64,000 nt of DNA from Thuidium tamariscinum (GCA_947034885.2 OX344754.2:24198501-24262500), one strand, 5' to 3'. Shown: positions 1 through 13,400, counted from the stretch's first letter. The notes: a model not told the origin generated them from the letters alone. Program-made: numbers and translations.

Positions 1-640
1 ATCTAGCCACCGCACAGTCTGGGGGATGATTCCTGAATGATCTGGTTCAGGCGAGAACATATTAAACAATCAGATTTGCTCGCTAGCTATTCCAACGGTG
101 TAGACGACGCTCACTCACCGTTCTCAACGCATCTTCAATGGCAAGATGCCCACGATCTTCCAACCTCTCGAGGCGCAAGTCGTCCACTTAATTTCCTGGA
201 GTTACGTTTCTTCAGACGAAGTGGAATCGTCATGCCCAACTGGAATCGAATTCGCCTGGAGTGTCTCTAGCTACTTGTTAGCCACTTCATTCTTGCCCTC
301 ACCTCTGGTAGCAGTGCAGCGGTGACAATCTGATTTCCGAGGTATGAAGTCGATATATCGAAGGGCTTGCATTCTGATCAAAGTTACGTCACGACCAAAG
401 AACTTGCGATCGAGGGGGGCAACAACGACGTGACCACGTTGGACAGGTGGTGAACTCAGGCTACGGCGACCCAAACGTACGAGGAGAATAAAAATAAACC
501 ACGTTTTCTGAGCCGGCAAATCGGACAGGACTAAGTGACTGTAAAAGGGAGCGGTCATTAAGAATTGCATGTAGGCAGTCCATGAAATCGTGCAGAAGTG
601 GATTAGAAAATGGCCTGAGGTGATGATGCGTGATTCCCGA
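1..640. other. Less AT-rich unique-looking stretch, no gene recognised
   Basis: This stretch is less AT-rich than what follows. Two short open frames lie here (37-270 plus, 271-570 minus), but neither has a recognisable domain, splice context or promoter. Part of it, about 410-560, reappears in diverged form at about 1535-1700, which suggests transposon-derived DNA rather than a gene. The window may cut a larger element on the left. Confidence 0.4.
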
Positions 641-897
641 GGAGCAGTTTTAAGACATTTAACATTCTATATGGAGTTACAGATTGTGTAGTTTGTGACT
701 CATTAATAAGTCTTTCAATTTTTCACAAGGAAATTAATATGATGGTAAGAAGCAATTGTCGGTGTAATAGTCATAACATTCAGTAGCCCATGGAAGGACT
801 GCCTTCCCCTTGGTGAAGTCCCCATCACCTAATTTCATCTGACATTTCTTGGAGTTGCAACTTTAGTTACTGATTGGAGTGGAATACCATTGGTGCT

Positions 898-985
898 AGA
901 TGGAATGGTGTGGAATATCCCACACCATTTCATTTGTTGGATGGAATAGTGTAAGATATTCCACATCACTTCATTCGTTGGGAGG
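898..985 (+). repeat. Two-unit short tandem repeat (about 43 bp each)
   Basis: Two imperfect units, each beginning GATGGAAT, running through AATATCCCACACCA or GATATTCCACATCA and ending TTCATT-GTTGG, follow each other. Nothing coding is seen around them. Confidence 0.5.
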
Positions 986-1534
986 CAATGTGACAGTTTG
1001 CTACTGAATGTAATGGTCTCTCTTTGCTTGCCAAGTGATTGAGAAAATGATTACAAAAGCTAGTGCAGTGAATTATATGGAATGCTCTATTTTTGACACT
1101 CTGTGTGCACTTTCCAAAACTCTCATGATTATATTGAGCCTCACATCAATTAATTTCTAAAGTCATTCATTGCATTGTAAGGCACAGTCCAATTCATGAT
1201 TGATGCAAACTATGCACAACAATAGTGCTTTATGGGGCTTTCCCTTTGAAAAATCAGAATTTATTTAATATGATTATCAAAATTACCAAAAAAAAGGCTT
1301 TCAATTATTTTCCATTTTTCTATGTACCCAAAAAAAATGGAAAGATTTGGAAGCACTGGTTCATCATCAGATGCATTTTTCTCCTTAGATGAGCCATTTC
1401 TAATGAGCCTCCTCCTAAAAGTTACTTGATACAATTGAATGGCACCATAGCAAACAACATGGGGAACTACTCCCCTTTATTTAATTTGAGGAAATGTTTG
1501 TCAAACTTGATTGCCTACAAATACTGTGAGGGGG

Positions 1535-1700
1535 GCATTCCAACATGGTGACTACGTTGGAGCAATGCTGAACTCAAGCTACAGCCACCAAAATGTTTTA
1601 ATTTCCTAGAGCATGTACTTATGAGAATAAAATAATAATAGGGGTCACGTTTTGGAAGCCGGCAACTCGGACGGCACTAGCTGACTACCATGTATGGAAT
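1535..1700 (+). repeat. Diverged second copy of the 410-560 segment
   Basis: Shared blocks occur in the same order as at 410-560: a run of G then GGCA-CAAC, ACGTTGGA, a CTGAACTCA-like block, an AGAATAAAA block, CCACGTTTT/TCACGTTTT and GCCGGCAA-TCGGAC. The two copies are direct and about 1.1 kb apart. They may be remnants of a retroelement or tandem duplication. I see no ends or coding capacity. Confidence 0.45.
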
Positions 1701-3068
1701 GAAAATATATGGTAGAAGGCTCAGAAAGCGCTCATCTAAGGGCTGGTTCGCATTTTTACAGTATTTCTTTAGATGGGAACATTTTTAGCTCATTTTTCAG
1801 ACCAAGAAAAATTGATGGAAAATCTAGCCCAAGTGGTTTCATATTTTTTGAAACATTATTGAATTACTTATGAATTTTCAAAGGAGATGTGTCCTAGGTC
1901 CCTATTTATGTTCCTAGGTCCTTCATATACTGTTCAGTTGCAATTCTAAAGAAAAATGGGGAAAGCAAAGACAATGATTGGCTCTTGCGATAAAGAATGC
2001 TTTTTCCTTCACTTCATTCAATGACTCGTAAGGTCAATTTATAAATTGCATCAAGTCCATTCTACAACCAGTTATAGGGGCGGTTCTTAATGCCCGAACT
2101 GTTTTCGAGCCCTCTACCTTAGAAAATATTTTTATCCATTAGAGAAATAATGGACTCTCCATATGACTGACACAAAGCGTTGAGAGGGCCCCTTACACAT
2201 TAACTTACATTTATTTTGCTTGAGGAACTTTTCTCCTATTTTTGCACTTCCATAGCCTCTCAAATGTTAGAGCATTCATTAGACTCAAGTACTAGCAATT
2301 AAATGGAGGATGTTGTCACAAGTGTTGTTTATATTTGAAAGCACCCCCTAAACACCTTCTTCTGATGATTGTAAATTAGAAAACTAAAATATACTTCTTA
2401 GAACCCTCAATATTCACACAAGAAGAATCTTTGTTTTTGTGAGAGATTTTCATTTTTGAGTAGGCCAGTAGGTTCTAGAAATAGACCGGCTTTTCAAAAG
2501 TTGGTGGCCTTTTGGAGAGCCCAAAAATTCTCTAAGTTAATGGTTATCACTCATGCATTACAGTTTGATAAGATGAGTTGTTTTGTCTTGGATGAAATAA
2601 GCTCAATTGCACTCCATTGACTGTATTGTAAGAGACAAAAAAGATCTAGGAAATTATACAAACTTAAATTAGTTATTGAAAAGCTACATTCAAACTCAAT
2701 TCCGAGTATTTTCCAAGAGCATCCCCACAACTGCCCAGCCAAAGGCGCAAACTAGGTATTTGGCTGGGCTAGGTGACAATCTGTACTCCACGGCATGTAA
2801 AATAGGGCTCAAAAATTGTCTAGCTATGGCCAAATTTATTGAGGAGACAACAAAATGTAGAGTGGCCGGCCTTGCCCGGCAAGAAGGGTTGATTATACTT
2901 TGGACTCCAAAATTGAAGTTGCTACAATGACACTCCAGCTATCCATCCAATTTGAATTTATTTTTAAAAATGAAATATTTACAAGCAATTTCATTAACAG
3001 AAATGAAGACTTTGCTAGTCCCAGAAAAGAAGAAAAATGAAATTAATCTAAGTTTATATTTTTCTATG

Positions 3069-3241
3069 TGAGAAGTGGAACTCACTATATCCTCTTGGAG
3101 TGGAAGAAAGTGTCCCAATCCATGTGGAATAAATGTGAGTATGAACTTGAAGGAACTCTTTCAAGTTCATACTCACATTTGTCCTACATGAATTGAAACA
3201 CCTCCATCTACTTCAAGAGGATGTAGTGAGCTCTACTTCTT
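3069..3241. mobile_element. Foldback MITE, about 173 bp
   Basis: The two halves are reverse complements with some mismatches. The outer arm pairs AGAAGTGGAACTCACTATAT with ATGTAGTGAGCTCTACTTCT. The inner arm pairs AAATGTGAGTATGAACTTGA with TCAAGTTCATACTCACATTT around a short loop near 3155. No coding capacity. Similar outer-arm sequence occurs in the hairpin at 36,655-36,815. Confidence 0.7.
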
Positions 3242-3265
3242 ATGGAAACTAATACCCTTTTATAT

Positions 3266-3380
3266 CCATATGAAGTGGATGGAGGGAACTCATTCTTTGG
3301 GGTCTCCCATTTTAGAACTAATTCCCTATCTAATTTACTCCAAAGGATGAGTTCCCTCCATTCACTTCATGAGGATGTAG
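3266..3380. mobile_element. Second foldback, partial arms
   Basis: Left arm 3267-3300 (CATATGAAGTGGATGGAGGG onward) pairs with right arm 3341-3378 (ending CCCTCCATTCACTTCATGAG). The loop is about 40 bp. It lies directly between two other hairpins, so 3069-3554 is a cluster of three foldback structures. Confidence 0.6.
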
Positions 3381-3392
3381 GAAGAAATGAGT

Positions 3393-3554
3393 TTGCAATG
3401 GAACAAGGCTCCTTGTATCTCTATAGGGTGGCGGGAGGTGCCCCAACCCATGTGAGATATATGATTTCCAACTAGTTGGAAATCATATATCTCACATGGG
3501 TTGGGGCACCTCCCGCCACCCTATAGAGATACAAGGAGCCTTGTTCCATTGCAA
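3393..3554. repeat. Exact 162-bp palindrome without spacer
   Basis: Arms 3393-3473 and 3474-3554 are 81 bp each and, read by eye, are perfect reverse complements with no loop. The centre is AACT|AGTT. The arms begin TTGCAATGGAACAAGGCTCC. A diverged relative sits at 36,655-36,815, so this belongs to a foldback family, but the lack of any mismatch sets this copy apart. Confidence 0.85.
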
Positions 3555-3951
3555 GTTACTCAAATTACTTTGAGTTCTTGTCAAGCAAAGACAATGAGTC
3601 AATGATATCTCAAATAATAGAAAATCAATTTTTTTGGTGTTCAAGTTTAAAACAAGATAAACTAAAAACTTTAGTAAGAGAATTTGTTCCTTTTAGAAGG
3701 TTGCCTTCATTGTTTTACAGTGGGGCAAACCACTATTACACGGCTCAGTTGATCCAAGAAAATGTAGGATCTTAGTCAATTAAGCTAAAATTTCTTCTCA
3801 GATTTCAATTAGCAAGTGGAAGAAAGCACGGCTTGGCTAATGAAATTGGTTGATGGACATGTACTGCTCTAACTTTGAGTGGAAATTAGGAGTTGCCTAT
3901 TGTCCCTACAATAGCTTCAATTTGCAGCCTCTTGCTTCACACGAGTGCATA

Positions 3952-4282
3952 TAAGGGAGGAGGTCCATAAAGCAACCATCTAAGAGTTAAAACTAAATTT
4001 TGAAGAGGTGAAGCTTCTAGAATTATTTTTTGTAAATTTTTCTTAAAAGACAAGCCAAATTGGCATCTAATTAAAGTCATTTCATATTTTTTGAAGCTTT
4101 GTGGAATTAGTTATGAATTTCTTAAGTCAAAATGGTATAGAGTTCTAAAACCATCTACCCCCTGAGTACATGTACATACTCTATACATTCTTGTAAAGAT
4201 GAAAAAAAAACATGTACAAACAATGTACATTTGCAAAGGTGGTTAGTTTTTGAGCCTTAGTGGTTTTTGAACCTCTTCTTTT
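3952..4282 (+). mobile_element. MITE, TAAGGTA-type family, copy 1
   Basis: About 330 bp, related along its length to 21,785-22,103, to 40,045-40,325 and in reverse to about 10,005-10,280. Shared blocks are AAGGGAGGAGGTCC at the left, GACAAG-AATTGGCATCTAA, TCATATTTTTTGAAGC, GAATTAGTTATGAATTT, and paired ACATGTAC/GTACAT blocks before the right end. No coding capacity. Confidence 0.55.
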
Positions 4283-4441
4283 GTAAAAAAAAAAATAACT
4301 ATGAGTCTTTTTAGATCAATGACTGTTGAAATTTGGCAAAAATGGAGTTTAATTGTCTTTTGTAAGCTTAAAGCCCAATTAAAGTGATCTCCTTGATTCC
4401 AACAATGTTAATTTTATTACGGTGCTGCATTTCAATTTGAG

Positions 4442-4860
4442 CTTTGGATCAGTAATACTCAATGTGTAGACTCTTTCAATCATGATCATTGAAGAACTCC
4501 TATCCTGTTCATTACTTCCTACTTTTGTGCTCACTAGTTTGGAATATGTATTATAAACTTATTAGTTTCAACCTTGAAAAAAAACTATGCATTCCAAACA
4601 CTATAAGAAACTCTAGTTAGAAATGTGTTCTAACCTTACTAGAAATAAATGTAGTCTATAGGTTGGCAATGGGATGCTGATTAGTTATGGTTGATTCTTT
4701 TTTTGTGTTTGTGAGGGTCCGAGTTGTAGGACATGTATAAATGGATGTGCATTTTGAAATTAAGGGACCAAAATATTGGTATGCAACACCCCTTTTTAAT
4801 CAAAATTGTTCAATGAACTCAATGAGCATTATTGAAGGAGAGCAAGCTCTTCCATAATGA
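4442..4860 (+). repeat. Interspersed repeat, contiguous copy
   Basis: Its first part (TCTTTCAATCATGATCATTG onward) is repeated in diverged form at 24,421-24,655. Its second part (GTGAGGGTCCGAGTTGTAGG onward) is repeated at 23,470-23,650. At the second locus the two parts are in swapped order and separated. This may be a decayed LTR-type element, but no LTR boundaries are clear here. Confidence 0.5.
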
Positions 4861-4869
4861 ACATAATTC

Positions 4870-5370
4870 CTTAAGATCTTTGACTATGCTTTCACCAAAA
4901 ATGCTCTAAAATTATCATTTCTAGTATAAGAATCAAATTTTGAAAAAACAACAACTCTTAAAGCCATAAAACTATAAGATCTTGTTGTATATTAATTTGA
5001 AAATATATAGAAAAAATTTCATAAATTTCCACTACAAGGATTGTAAGATATTGGCCGTTGATTTCACAAAAATCTTTTTTTATCCTTGCAAAAAATCCAA
5101 GTAGCTCCACTCCACAAGGTCACATTTGTATGAAAAAATGTCCAAAATAGTAGTTACTCTCTAAATTTATTCTCCAAGACAAGTTGGCTATATGCTCGAA
5201 ATTTTTTAAGTCATTTCAAATTGTACAACATACAAGAAAAAAATAGTAAGTTCAAAGAAATAGAAAACAATGCAAAACACAAAATTGTCAAGAATTTTAT
5301 TATGGAATTGAAAAATGCCAATCCCACTAGTAGCAATGTTTTTTAGGAAATATACATCCTATGATCACCT
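4870..5370 (+). repeat. Fragment related to the MITE modules inside the hAT element
   Basis: This stretch aligns with 58,820-59,300: blocks CATTTCTAGTA, ATAAGATCTTGT, TTCATAAATTTCCAC, TGTACAACATA-AGGAAAAAAATAGTAAGT, and ATGACAATCCCA-like. It is a non-coding repeat that exists both outside and inside the giant transposon, so it was not brought in by that element alone. Confidence 0.5.
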
Positions 5371-6145
5371 TTTTTTATATATCTATTGATAGTACCTAAA
5401 TATGTATAGACAAACTAATTTTTTAAATTTAAGCTTATTTAGCATTCCAGTGGAAATGCAATCTAATTGTCAACATATTTCTACTACTGTGAGACAAACT
5501 GTACTAATTGTTAATGTACAATCAAATAGGGGCATAAGGTGATTAGATAGTAAACAATTTAAGTAGTCTTAGATATAAAAAGAGGCAAATAGAATCATGT
5601 CTTTTCAATATGAATAGGTGTCACCTCCTAGGAGGATATAGGCTAGTTGGCTTCTCATTTGGAAGCTCTTAGTTGGAGCACTATTGGTTGGAGACGAGAG
5701 AATCTAGTGTTTTGTGTGTGTTTGTCTTGTGTGTATTGTGTTAATTGACAAATTAAAGTGTATAAAGTTGTAGGATGTAATTTGGCTACAAATTGTCCCA
5801 TTAAATTAGATATTTAACTTCTAAATCCCTAGTGAATGAACCTTTGTTACTATACTACAATAAAATTGACATTCCTACTAGGGTTGTTAATTTTTGCTTT
5901 GACAGTATGCACCAATCAAGTATTGACATATTATTCTTAATGACATTAATGCACTAATTTAGTTAGATTTCTAGATAGATTTTATTGTATTTGTGGATAA
6001 ATTTGAATGCTTGAATAGTTGAATGGATGGAATTGGGACAAAGTATAGAGTGATTGGAGACAAAATTAGACTACTTTAGTTTAATATTTAAAATGCCACA
6101 ACTTGCAAGCTAGGCAAAGCTACAACAACTAGTATTGAACTCATT

Positions 6146-6421
6146 TAAGGTAGGTACACCCAAAAGCGCCATGTTCCTAAAAGCGCCATTTACAATGCAC
6201 ATACATTTTCAAAATCAGTCATGTTAACACTCTATAGGTGAGACTTTCAAAAACAGCCTTTGAATGTGAATAACTTTTGCATATGGTATCCAAATCCTGC
6301 ATTCTTTGGTGCATTAGAACATGCTTTCACTTGCCAATAAGATTGCATAAAAATATGAACTAGCTAATAACAATAAATGACACAGTATGAATAAGTGGCT
6401 CTTTTAGGTATACCTACCTTA
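6146..6421. mobile_element. MITE, TAAGGTAGGTA ends, about 276 bp
   Basis: The left end TAAGGTAGGTACACCCAAAA and the right end TTTTAGGTATACCTACCTTA are near-perfect inverted repeats. The interior has no open frame. The terminal TAAGGTA is shared with other MITEs in this window (21,785; 40,045; 46,992). Confidence 0.65.
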
Positions 6422-6819
6422 GTTGCCTAGATAAAGGCTAAGCTCCAAGAAGTGATGTTGAACTAACTTACCTACCTAGATAGTAGCATTTGTAGCTTTA
6501 TGCATTTATGGATGGTTACAAGAAAGACTGGTTGTTTTTGGTAGCATTTTGCCAAAATTGCAATTTCTTTATTCAATATTAGGAGTATTTGTGATCTCAA
6601 AATTTTCAATTTTTATGTGAATTTGGCTTTCAAGGTGTAAATAGAGCTTAGAGTTAGCTCCATTTCCATTCCCATGTCTAACAGACTTGTAGATATTAAT
6701 TGAGACTTAAAAGGGTGTGAAATGGAAGAATTAGAAGGAACTAATTACAGAATTGGAAAGTCAAGTTGACAATGTGCCTCATGATGAAGAATTGTCTTCC
6801 CATTTTTGGAACTATATGT

Positions 6820-8500
6820 CCAAATGTCTAATTGTCAAGTCTTCAGTGTATATAGGTAGTATGATTTGCAGTGTACTCACTTTCAACTTGTCAATATATT
6901 CTAAGCTTTCCATTGTGCAAATTGTGTATGTCTACTTGATTTGGAGCTGAGACAATAGGTGGTTGTGAGCTCTTTGCTACCTTGTCTATTTATCACTTTG
7001 CTTTGTGAGTGTATTTTCAGCCCAGTTGGAGTGTAACTTTGTCTAATTGTCATTGTAATTTTATAGATTGTGTTATATTCTTCCTAGTGTCTAGTAGTCA
7101 GTATGATGGAGGGAGAGAAGTTGTAGCCTGTGAATGTGGTATGGAAGTCCATTTGACTGAGCAGCAAGCAATGGCTTAGACTGAATAATTTGTGAAAACA
7201 CCAATTATGTCAATTTGTCTTGAAGCTAGCCTATGGTAGTTTTGGAAGACCTTGCAGAAAATTGATGTGCAACATGGCTCCTCGATTACCATCCATATTT
7301 GTAAGCATAGTCTAATTGTCTAAGTAACTACAAATTCAATTAGGTAGACAGTGTGTTAGAATGTATTACGTTGATGGAATAACTCCAACTTATTGTAGTA
7401 TGCTAGGAAGATCATTGATGTCTAAAAGTCTCTGTGTGTAGAATTGTTGGCTAATTGACTGAGTTTCATGTTAATTTGTGTGTCACTTTGTTGTTATGAC
7501 TACCATATGCTTATGTAGTATAGCATAGGTGTTAATATTAAAGTCCATTTGATTGGTACTTTTGGAACAAAATGATTAATTGAATTAGAATCATTTATTT
7601 GTCATTGATTATAAAATGAGTGAATTTGTGTCTAACTGACTGAGCATAGTAATTTGTAAGTCAAGTCCATTGTGATTCTAATCACTAAGAAATTTATTGA
7701 TTTTTGAATAGTAATTTACAATGAAGTAAATATTGTTGATGAGTCTAATGGTCTGAGAGCATGTTGCTTAGTTGAAGTACCATGTCTAATTGTCAACCAG
7801 CATTGGTGCTGTAATCTAATTGACTTAGTAATTTGGCCTATCAGTTGTTGTGATTGGTGTATTGTTATAGTTTTATTGATTGGATAACGTCAATTTGATT
7901 ATAACAATACTCGTGTTTATACTTGTGTTTATAGGAAATTATGAATAGTTTTATGAATATGGTTGAATGGCAAGTATGTTGAATTGTCTGTGAAGAACTA
8001 CAACCTTGCATTGCTATGTCTAATTGATTAAGTATGATGGGGAATTACATGTGAATCTTCATATGCTAAATTGACAAATTGCATCTTGAATATTAAGTAT
8101 ACAATTAAATGATTTGTGACTGTCAAATTGACCATGTGGTAATGCTGAAATGAGTTAACTTACTGTAGATGTTTATTAAAATTTATTGAAAAACTAGATA
8201 TTGTGTTATGAGGAATTTTATAAATAAAATTGCATAAGTCTATTAGACAAAATAATATGTGTGTATAAATTGATTTGAGTCTAATAGACTGAACCACCTT
8301 GATTGTTGTGTCTAAATTATAAATATAGAAAATTTAATTAAGTTGACTACTTGACTGCTATATAAGATCTAATTGTAGTTAGAATTGTAAATTGCCATGA
8401 TTGTGCCTAAATTACCAACATATCTGGTAGGTGGGATTTGTTTTGATTGTAAAACTAAGTCTATTCATTGTTAGAAGATAGCATAGGTCTATTAGATTGA
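6820..8500. repeat. Region with a dispersed GTCTAATTGACTGAG-like motif
   Basis: Variants of the 15-mer GTCTAATTGACTGAG occur near 6827, 7041, 7150, 7311, 7451, 7633, 7744, 7787, 7814, 8010, 8237, 8280 and 8489. Spacing is irregular at roughly 30-230 bp. No gene is seen. It could be a decayed satellite or the motif array of a degenerate transposon. Confidence 0.45.
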
Positions 8501-8559
8501 GTAGTTAGCATAGATGGCTATTTGACATGATTCAACCAAATGGAACGGCTGAGACTATT

Positions 8560-9568
8560 TGACATGCTAAAGAGACTCAACTTGGCAATTTTCAGAAATA
8601 AAACATAAGGAAAGAATTTGAATTTCTTATATTTGAAATTAAATTATAAAATTATAATTAAATTAAGAGTGATAAAATTGTCATGTGAGAGAGCAAAAAG
8701 AGGAATAAAAAAATAAAAAAAATAAAAAGATATTTATATAAAAATTGCATTAAGTGGCTAGAACATGCATAAGATAAATTGACGACCCAAGACAAATTGA
8801 CGACAAAGATTTGACATGAACCACATACTAGGCAGGACTGGGACACCATACATAAGGTCTATATTATAGCATTGGGTTTGCGGACTGTGACAATTTGACA
8901 TTAGAGATTTTCCTTGGGTTTATTTTATTTAAAACAAAACATAAAACAAAGTAAATAAGTGTCCAACATACAATTATCATGACCTTAATCATACAAATGA
9001 TAGACTTATTGACCTTTCCATGGAAATAACCCCCTAATTAGTTGTCTTGGCATTTTTGTCAAGTAGACAAAATCTACATCACAGTACTATAAAATAGAAC
9101 AATTTCAACCATTGATTTGAAAAATCAATAGCTAATAGTGCCACTTTAAGTACTATGGCTACTTGCAAATATTGAAACAATACTATTTGGAAAAAAAAGA
9201 TAGTTTGTTACAAAAAAAAAGATATAATGAAGGATAAGTTAATAATAAATAAAAAAATGATGAACAAAAATACTCTAAAATTTAGCAATTTGTGAAGAGT
9301 TGATGGTGATCATATTTTACCTAAAAAATGAAGCGAAAGCCATCTTCAACATTTAGAAATACATGCGTACAGGAGACCTATTTATATAAATTTGGAGGCC
9401 TTAAAATAATGGATTTTTGGATTTTTCCTTTATAGATACATGGCCTTCTATTGTTAAAATAGACTACAAACATTAGATGAGATTTGGCTTTGTAGAGGGC
9501 CATTTCAAGCCAATTCCCTATGCTATTCCCGCAATAATGAAAGAACAGTTGATTGTTGTAAGCCCTCA
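8560..9568. other. AT-rich DNA, no feature recognised
   Basis: Simple A-rich runs and no credible gene. A short A-rich stretch near 8690-8740 is low complexity. Confidence 0.4.
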
Positions 9569-10457
9569 TTAACCCTTTAAGGACCGGTCAATCACTTTTG
9601 GGTTGATTTTTGCACTCTCGGTCTAATATTGTTCAAAATACATTTGATTACAAAAAACTCAAAGAATAATGAAATTAGAGTGTCTTTATGCACTTCAAAC
9701 AAAATCAATTTCAAAAGAATTGGAGCATTAATGCATTAGCTATGAGGTTGCAAACTCAAATGGCTTGAATCCTAAAATAGGAAGTGTTCAACAAAAATAC
9801 AAAAAAATATCAATCAATTTGTGAGATTTTTTGTATCTTGATGTTTTGACAAGGCATAAGTGTTGCTTTGAAATCTCCTGAATGCCCAAAGTAAACTTAT
9901 GCATTGAAATTTATGTAGCGCAAATTCTAAAGGATCATTTAAATCATTCATTTTTGAGGATTAAGGGAAACAACTCAAATTCCAACAAGGCTCTAAAAGA
10001 AAACATAATTTAGAGGTACATTTTGCTTTCTTCAATGTACAAAATCTGTACATTTTAGAAGGGTATTGCTTTTGATGACTACAAACAACCATTTTTTGTA
10101 AGCTTCAAAAATTTGTAACTAATTTCAAAAAGCTTCAAAAAAATACGAAACGACTTGGGTTAGATGCCTATTCTACTTGCCTCTCGAGAAAAATTTACTG
10201 AAAAATATTTAAAGATGTTCTTCTTCCCCAAAATTCAATTCTAACCCTTAAAAGGTTGATTTATGGACCTTCTACTTTATTTATAGCAATTTGTACCGTT
10301 GGATGAGTTTGATTTTTTTGTTAGGTTGAAGAATCTCCCTTATGATAACACTTTATATGGTTTGATCTAAGATTGCATCCTTAGAGTGACCACAAAATTG
10401 ACTTTCTTAAAGAACTACACCCGCCTCCCAAATCAACCACAGTCCTTAAAGGGTTAA
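9569..10457. mobile_element. MITE with TTAA target duplication, about 890 bp
   Basis: The termini are TTAACCCTTTAAGGAC and GTCCTTAAAGGGTTAA, a 16-bp perfect inverted repeat whose outer four bases could be a TTAA target duplication. Further in, GGTTGATTT pairs with AAATCAACC. There is no transposase. A second MITE is nested inside at about 10,005-10,280. The ends resemble those of the TTAACCCC-ended modules in the hAT element (49,180; 58,795; 59,879). Confidence 0.7.
10005..10280 (-). mobile_element. MITE, TAAGGTA-type family, reverse copy nested in another MITE
   Basis: Read on the minus strand it follows the same block order as 3952-4282 and 21,785-22,103: AAGTAGAAGGTCC, AATTCAATTTTGGGG, GAGAGGCAAGTAGAATAGGC, ACCCAAGTCGTTTCGTATTT, and paired TGTACA blocks. 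It lies wholly within the 9569-10,457 element and so inserted later. Confidence 0.5.
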
Positions 10458-13400
10458 TACTAAAAAAAATAAAAAATAAAAATTTAGTCTTGAAATTGAA
10501 AAAGAGATTGAATATATTTTCTTAAATTTGCAAAAACATCTAATGTGGCCGTCTTTCAATTACATCAAATCGTAGTAGTGACAAAGTTCTCAACGTTTTC
10601 AGAGTGTAGGAACTCACGGTCTTCTATAGAGCCAAATCTCCTCTAATGAATTTCAACTTTAGATCATTAATATTGGATATTCTCCAATACTAAACCCCCT
10701 AAAACCTTAAAGTGTAACAAATTAGCAAAACTGACTTTTAAATATAAAATAATTTTTAAATTATTAACTTAAAAAAATTTAAATTTAAATTTAAAAAAAT
10801 AAGGGATATGATTTCAATAAATTTATTGAAGTCCAATGGAAATTTCAAATTCATAAAGTTCTACCTTCAAAAGTTCTAGTAAGAAACAACTTCTTGACTT
10901 TGAATGTGATGAAAAATAGTACTTGTCTTTCTTGCAATCACCCTTATAGGCTATGTTCAAAGAATGCAAACAATGGCATCGATTGTAATTTTAGCACTAA
11001 ATTTACAAATCCTATTGGTATTTAAGGTAAACTAGCCCCTGATAGGCCAATTCCCTAGTACAAACATCTATCAAACGACTCACTAAAGTTTTCCATCAAT
11101 CTATTTCAAGTTTTTCTAATTAATGTAAACAAGAGGCTTCATTAGGTAGGTTAATGGTTGAAATTAGTGTTTTGAATGATGGTGATGAAGATATCAGAGA
11201 CTAGTGTAGAACCCTGTACCTTTCTAGTGTAATGCATTACATGAACTAACTTTTTTATTCCTTTATGTCATCATGTCCATGTTAGAAAATATTTCAACCA
11301 TGTTAGAAAATAAAGTAATTGCATTAGGTGGTTTGATGTGACCACCGTAATAGGTATATTTTTTGATGGCTTTGGAGTAGTCTAGAGACTGTTTTGAACC
11401 ATTTGTTTAGTTCACTTCAAAAATTTGTAGCAAATTTATACTTTGTCAAAAAATCAAATGCAATTGCTCTCCCCAATTCTCAAATTTGCCTTTACATAAA
11501 AAAAATTAAAATATTTCAAATATGTCAATAAAGCAAACCAGTCAATCTACTTGTCATAGGCTAATTACCTTAGTAATTGCATTGACGCTAGACAATGTGG
11601 TTACAATTTGATAGGAGTAATGATGTGAGGTACTGACTACTGAGGTTTGATTTTACAATAAATTAACCTTCAACAAAGTCTCATTCACGGTGACCCAATT
11701 TTTTATTTTAAATCCCTCCATGATTTTTTGATAGAATTTGTAGTAATAATAAGCCTATTACTCCTTTAATAACAAAATTCATTACCAAATGGTCAAACAT
11801 CATGTTTGACTTGAATGTAGCCTATTGAATTGGTTTTGAATATCAATGTTATGTTTTTATTACTTTGAAACTATGAATTATATATCATTGGGAGAAATAT
11901 CAATTTGTTTCATAAAAAATTATAATTGTTATCATTTTTTAATGCAAAAATTTAAAATGAATAATTAGAAATAGAAAAAAATCTAAATTATTTGAAATTT
12001 TCTCAAGGAGTGAGGATAAAGTAGAAATGGAAATTAGTGCAACAATTTTTCAATTGATTATTTTATTTTTTACACCCAAAACAATCATAGTAAAGGCCTT
12101 TATGTCAAATTCAACTATCAAACCCAATTTATCCTTTTATTTAATTGATTTATATCCTTTTGATATCTTATGCTAGTAGAAAACTGCATTTTTTATCTAT
12201 GATGTTTTGTTCAAAATTTTGATGGTATAATATAATTATTGTAACTTGAAGGTGGAAATAAAATTATATCATTTTTAATATATAGCAAAATAATCTAGAA
12301 TTTTACCACAATCAAGGATTGGAATGAAAAAACTAATTTTGTAATTTGAAGTGAAAATTTAAAAGGAGAAAATATATGAAATACTTTTCATACTAGGTTA
12401 TCATAATTTTAACACATGGAGCTTGTAATTTCAATAATTCTTTTAATTTTGGAATTTTGGAAAGAAGTCCTGTCAAGATTCATTTTTTTAATTTTAAATC
12501 AAATTTAAAGAAAGAAGTATTGAAATTGTGAAATTCTACAATTTCCTCATAAAAGATACATGAAGATGGAATTATGACTCTAAGCTATCTTCTTCTTTTC
12601 CAACCACAATGAGAGGCCTATGATTTATAATCTTAATTTGAGGAAGATTATGAGATCTTGGAATATTTCAATTCTTTCAAAGACAATAGGAATGATGATT
12701 GGGATCATGGTTCAAAACCATCTTTGTCTTTTCTAACTACAATGTGTCACCTATGATTCATAATCTTTTTTTGTTTGTATCCATGATAAAAGTAATAGGA
12801 AAGAACAATAACTTATAATTCTATAACTTCTATTCTTTTCATTCATTTGAAAATCTTCTAATTTACTTATGTAATAAAAAAGTTTAAAAAAAAGTTAGCG
12901 AATCATAATCTTTCTCTTTTCTTCGCCACAATCATTGCACATCCTTCACCAATTGGCTAGACAAAAACAAAATTATAATTGGATCTACTTGATGTTGTGT
13001 CAAACATCAAGTATCCATGTAATCTCTTAATCTTTCATGGTGATAATATAAAATACTTTTATCATTTTTTGCATTTTGTAACAATATTCATATTTTTTGA
13101 AGAACTTTAAAGTTGGAAAACCAATTTCTTTTTAGATTAATTAAAAGATAGGGTCCATTTAATTCAAAGGACAAAATTTTTATAGAATATGTGGGAATAT
13201 ATGTAGGACTACTATAGGATCTATGAAATGCTACACATTCTATTATAGATTAGGGTGTCTAAAAACATCATGTAGTAGGAATTTTTATTAATAAGTTAGC
13301 CTTAACAAATAGAAGCTATACAAATTCTTCATAGCACAATGAATATAGATGTGGATAGATATTTTCATATAAATGACAAAAATGTACACAATCAAGCTTA

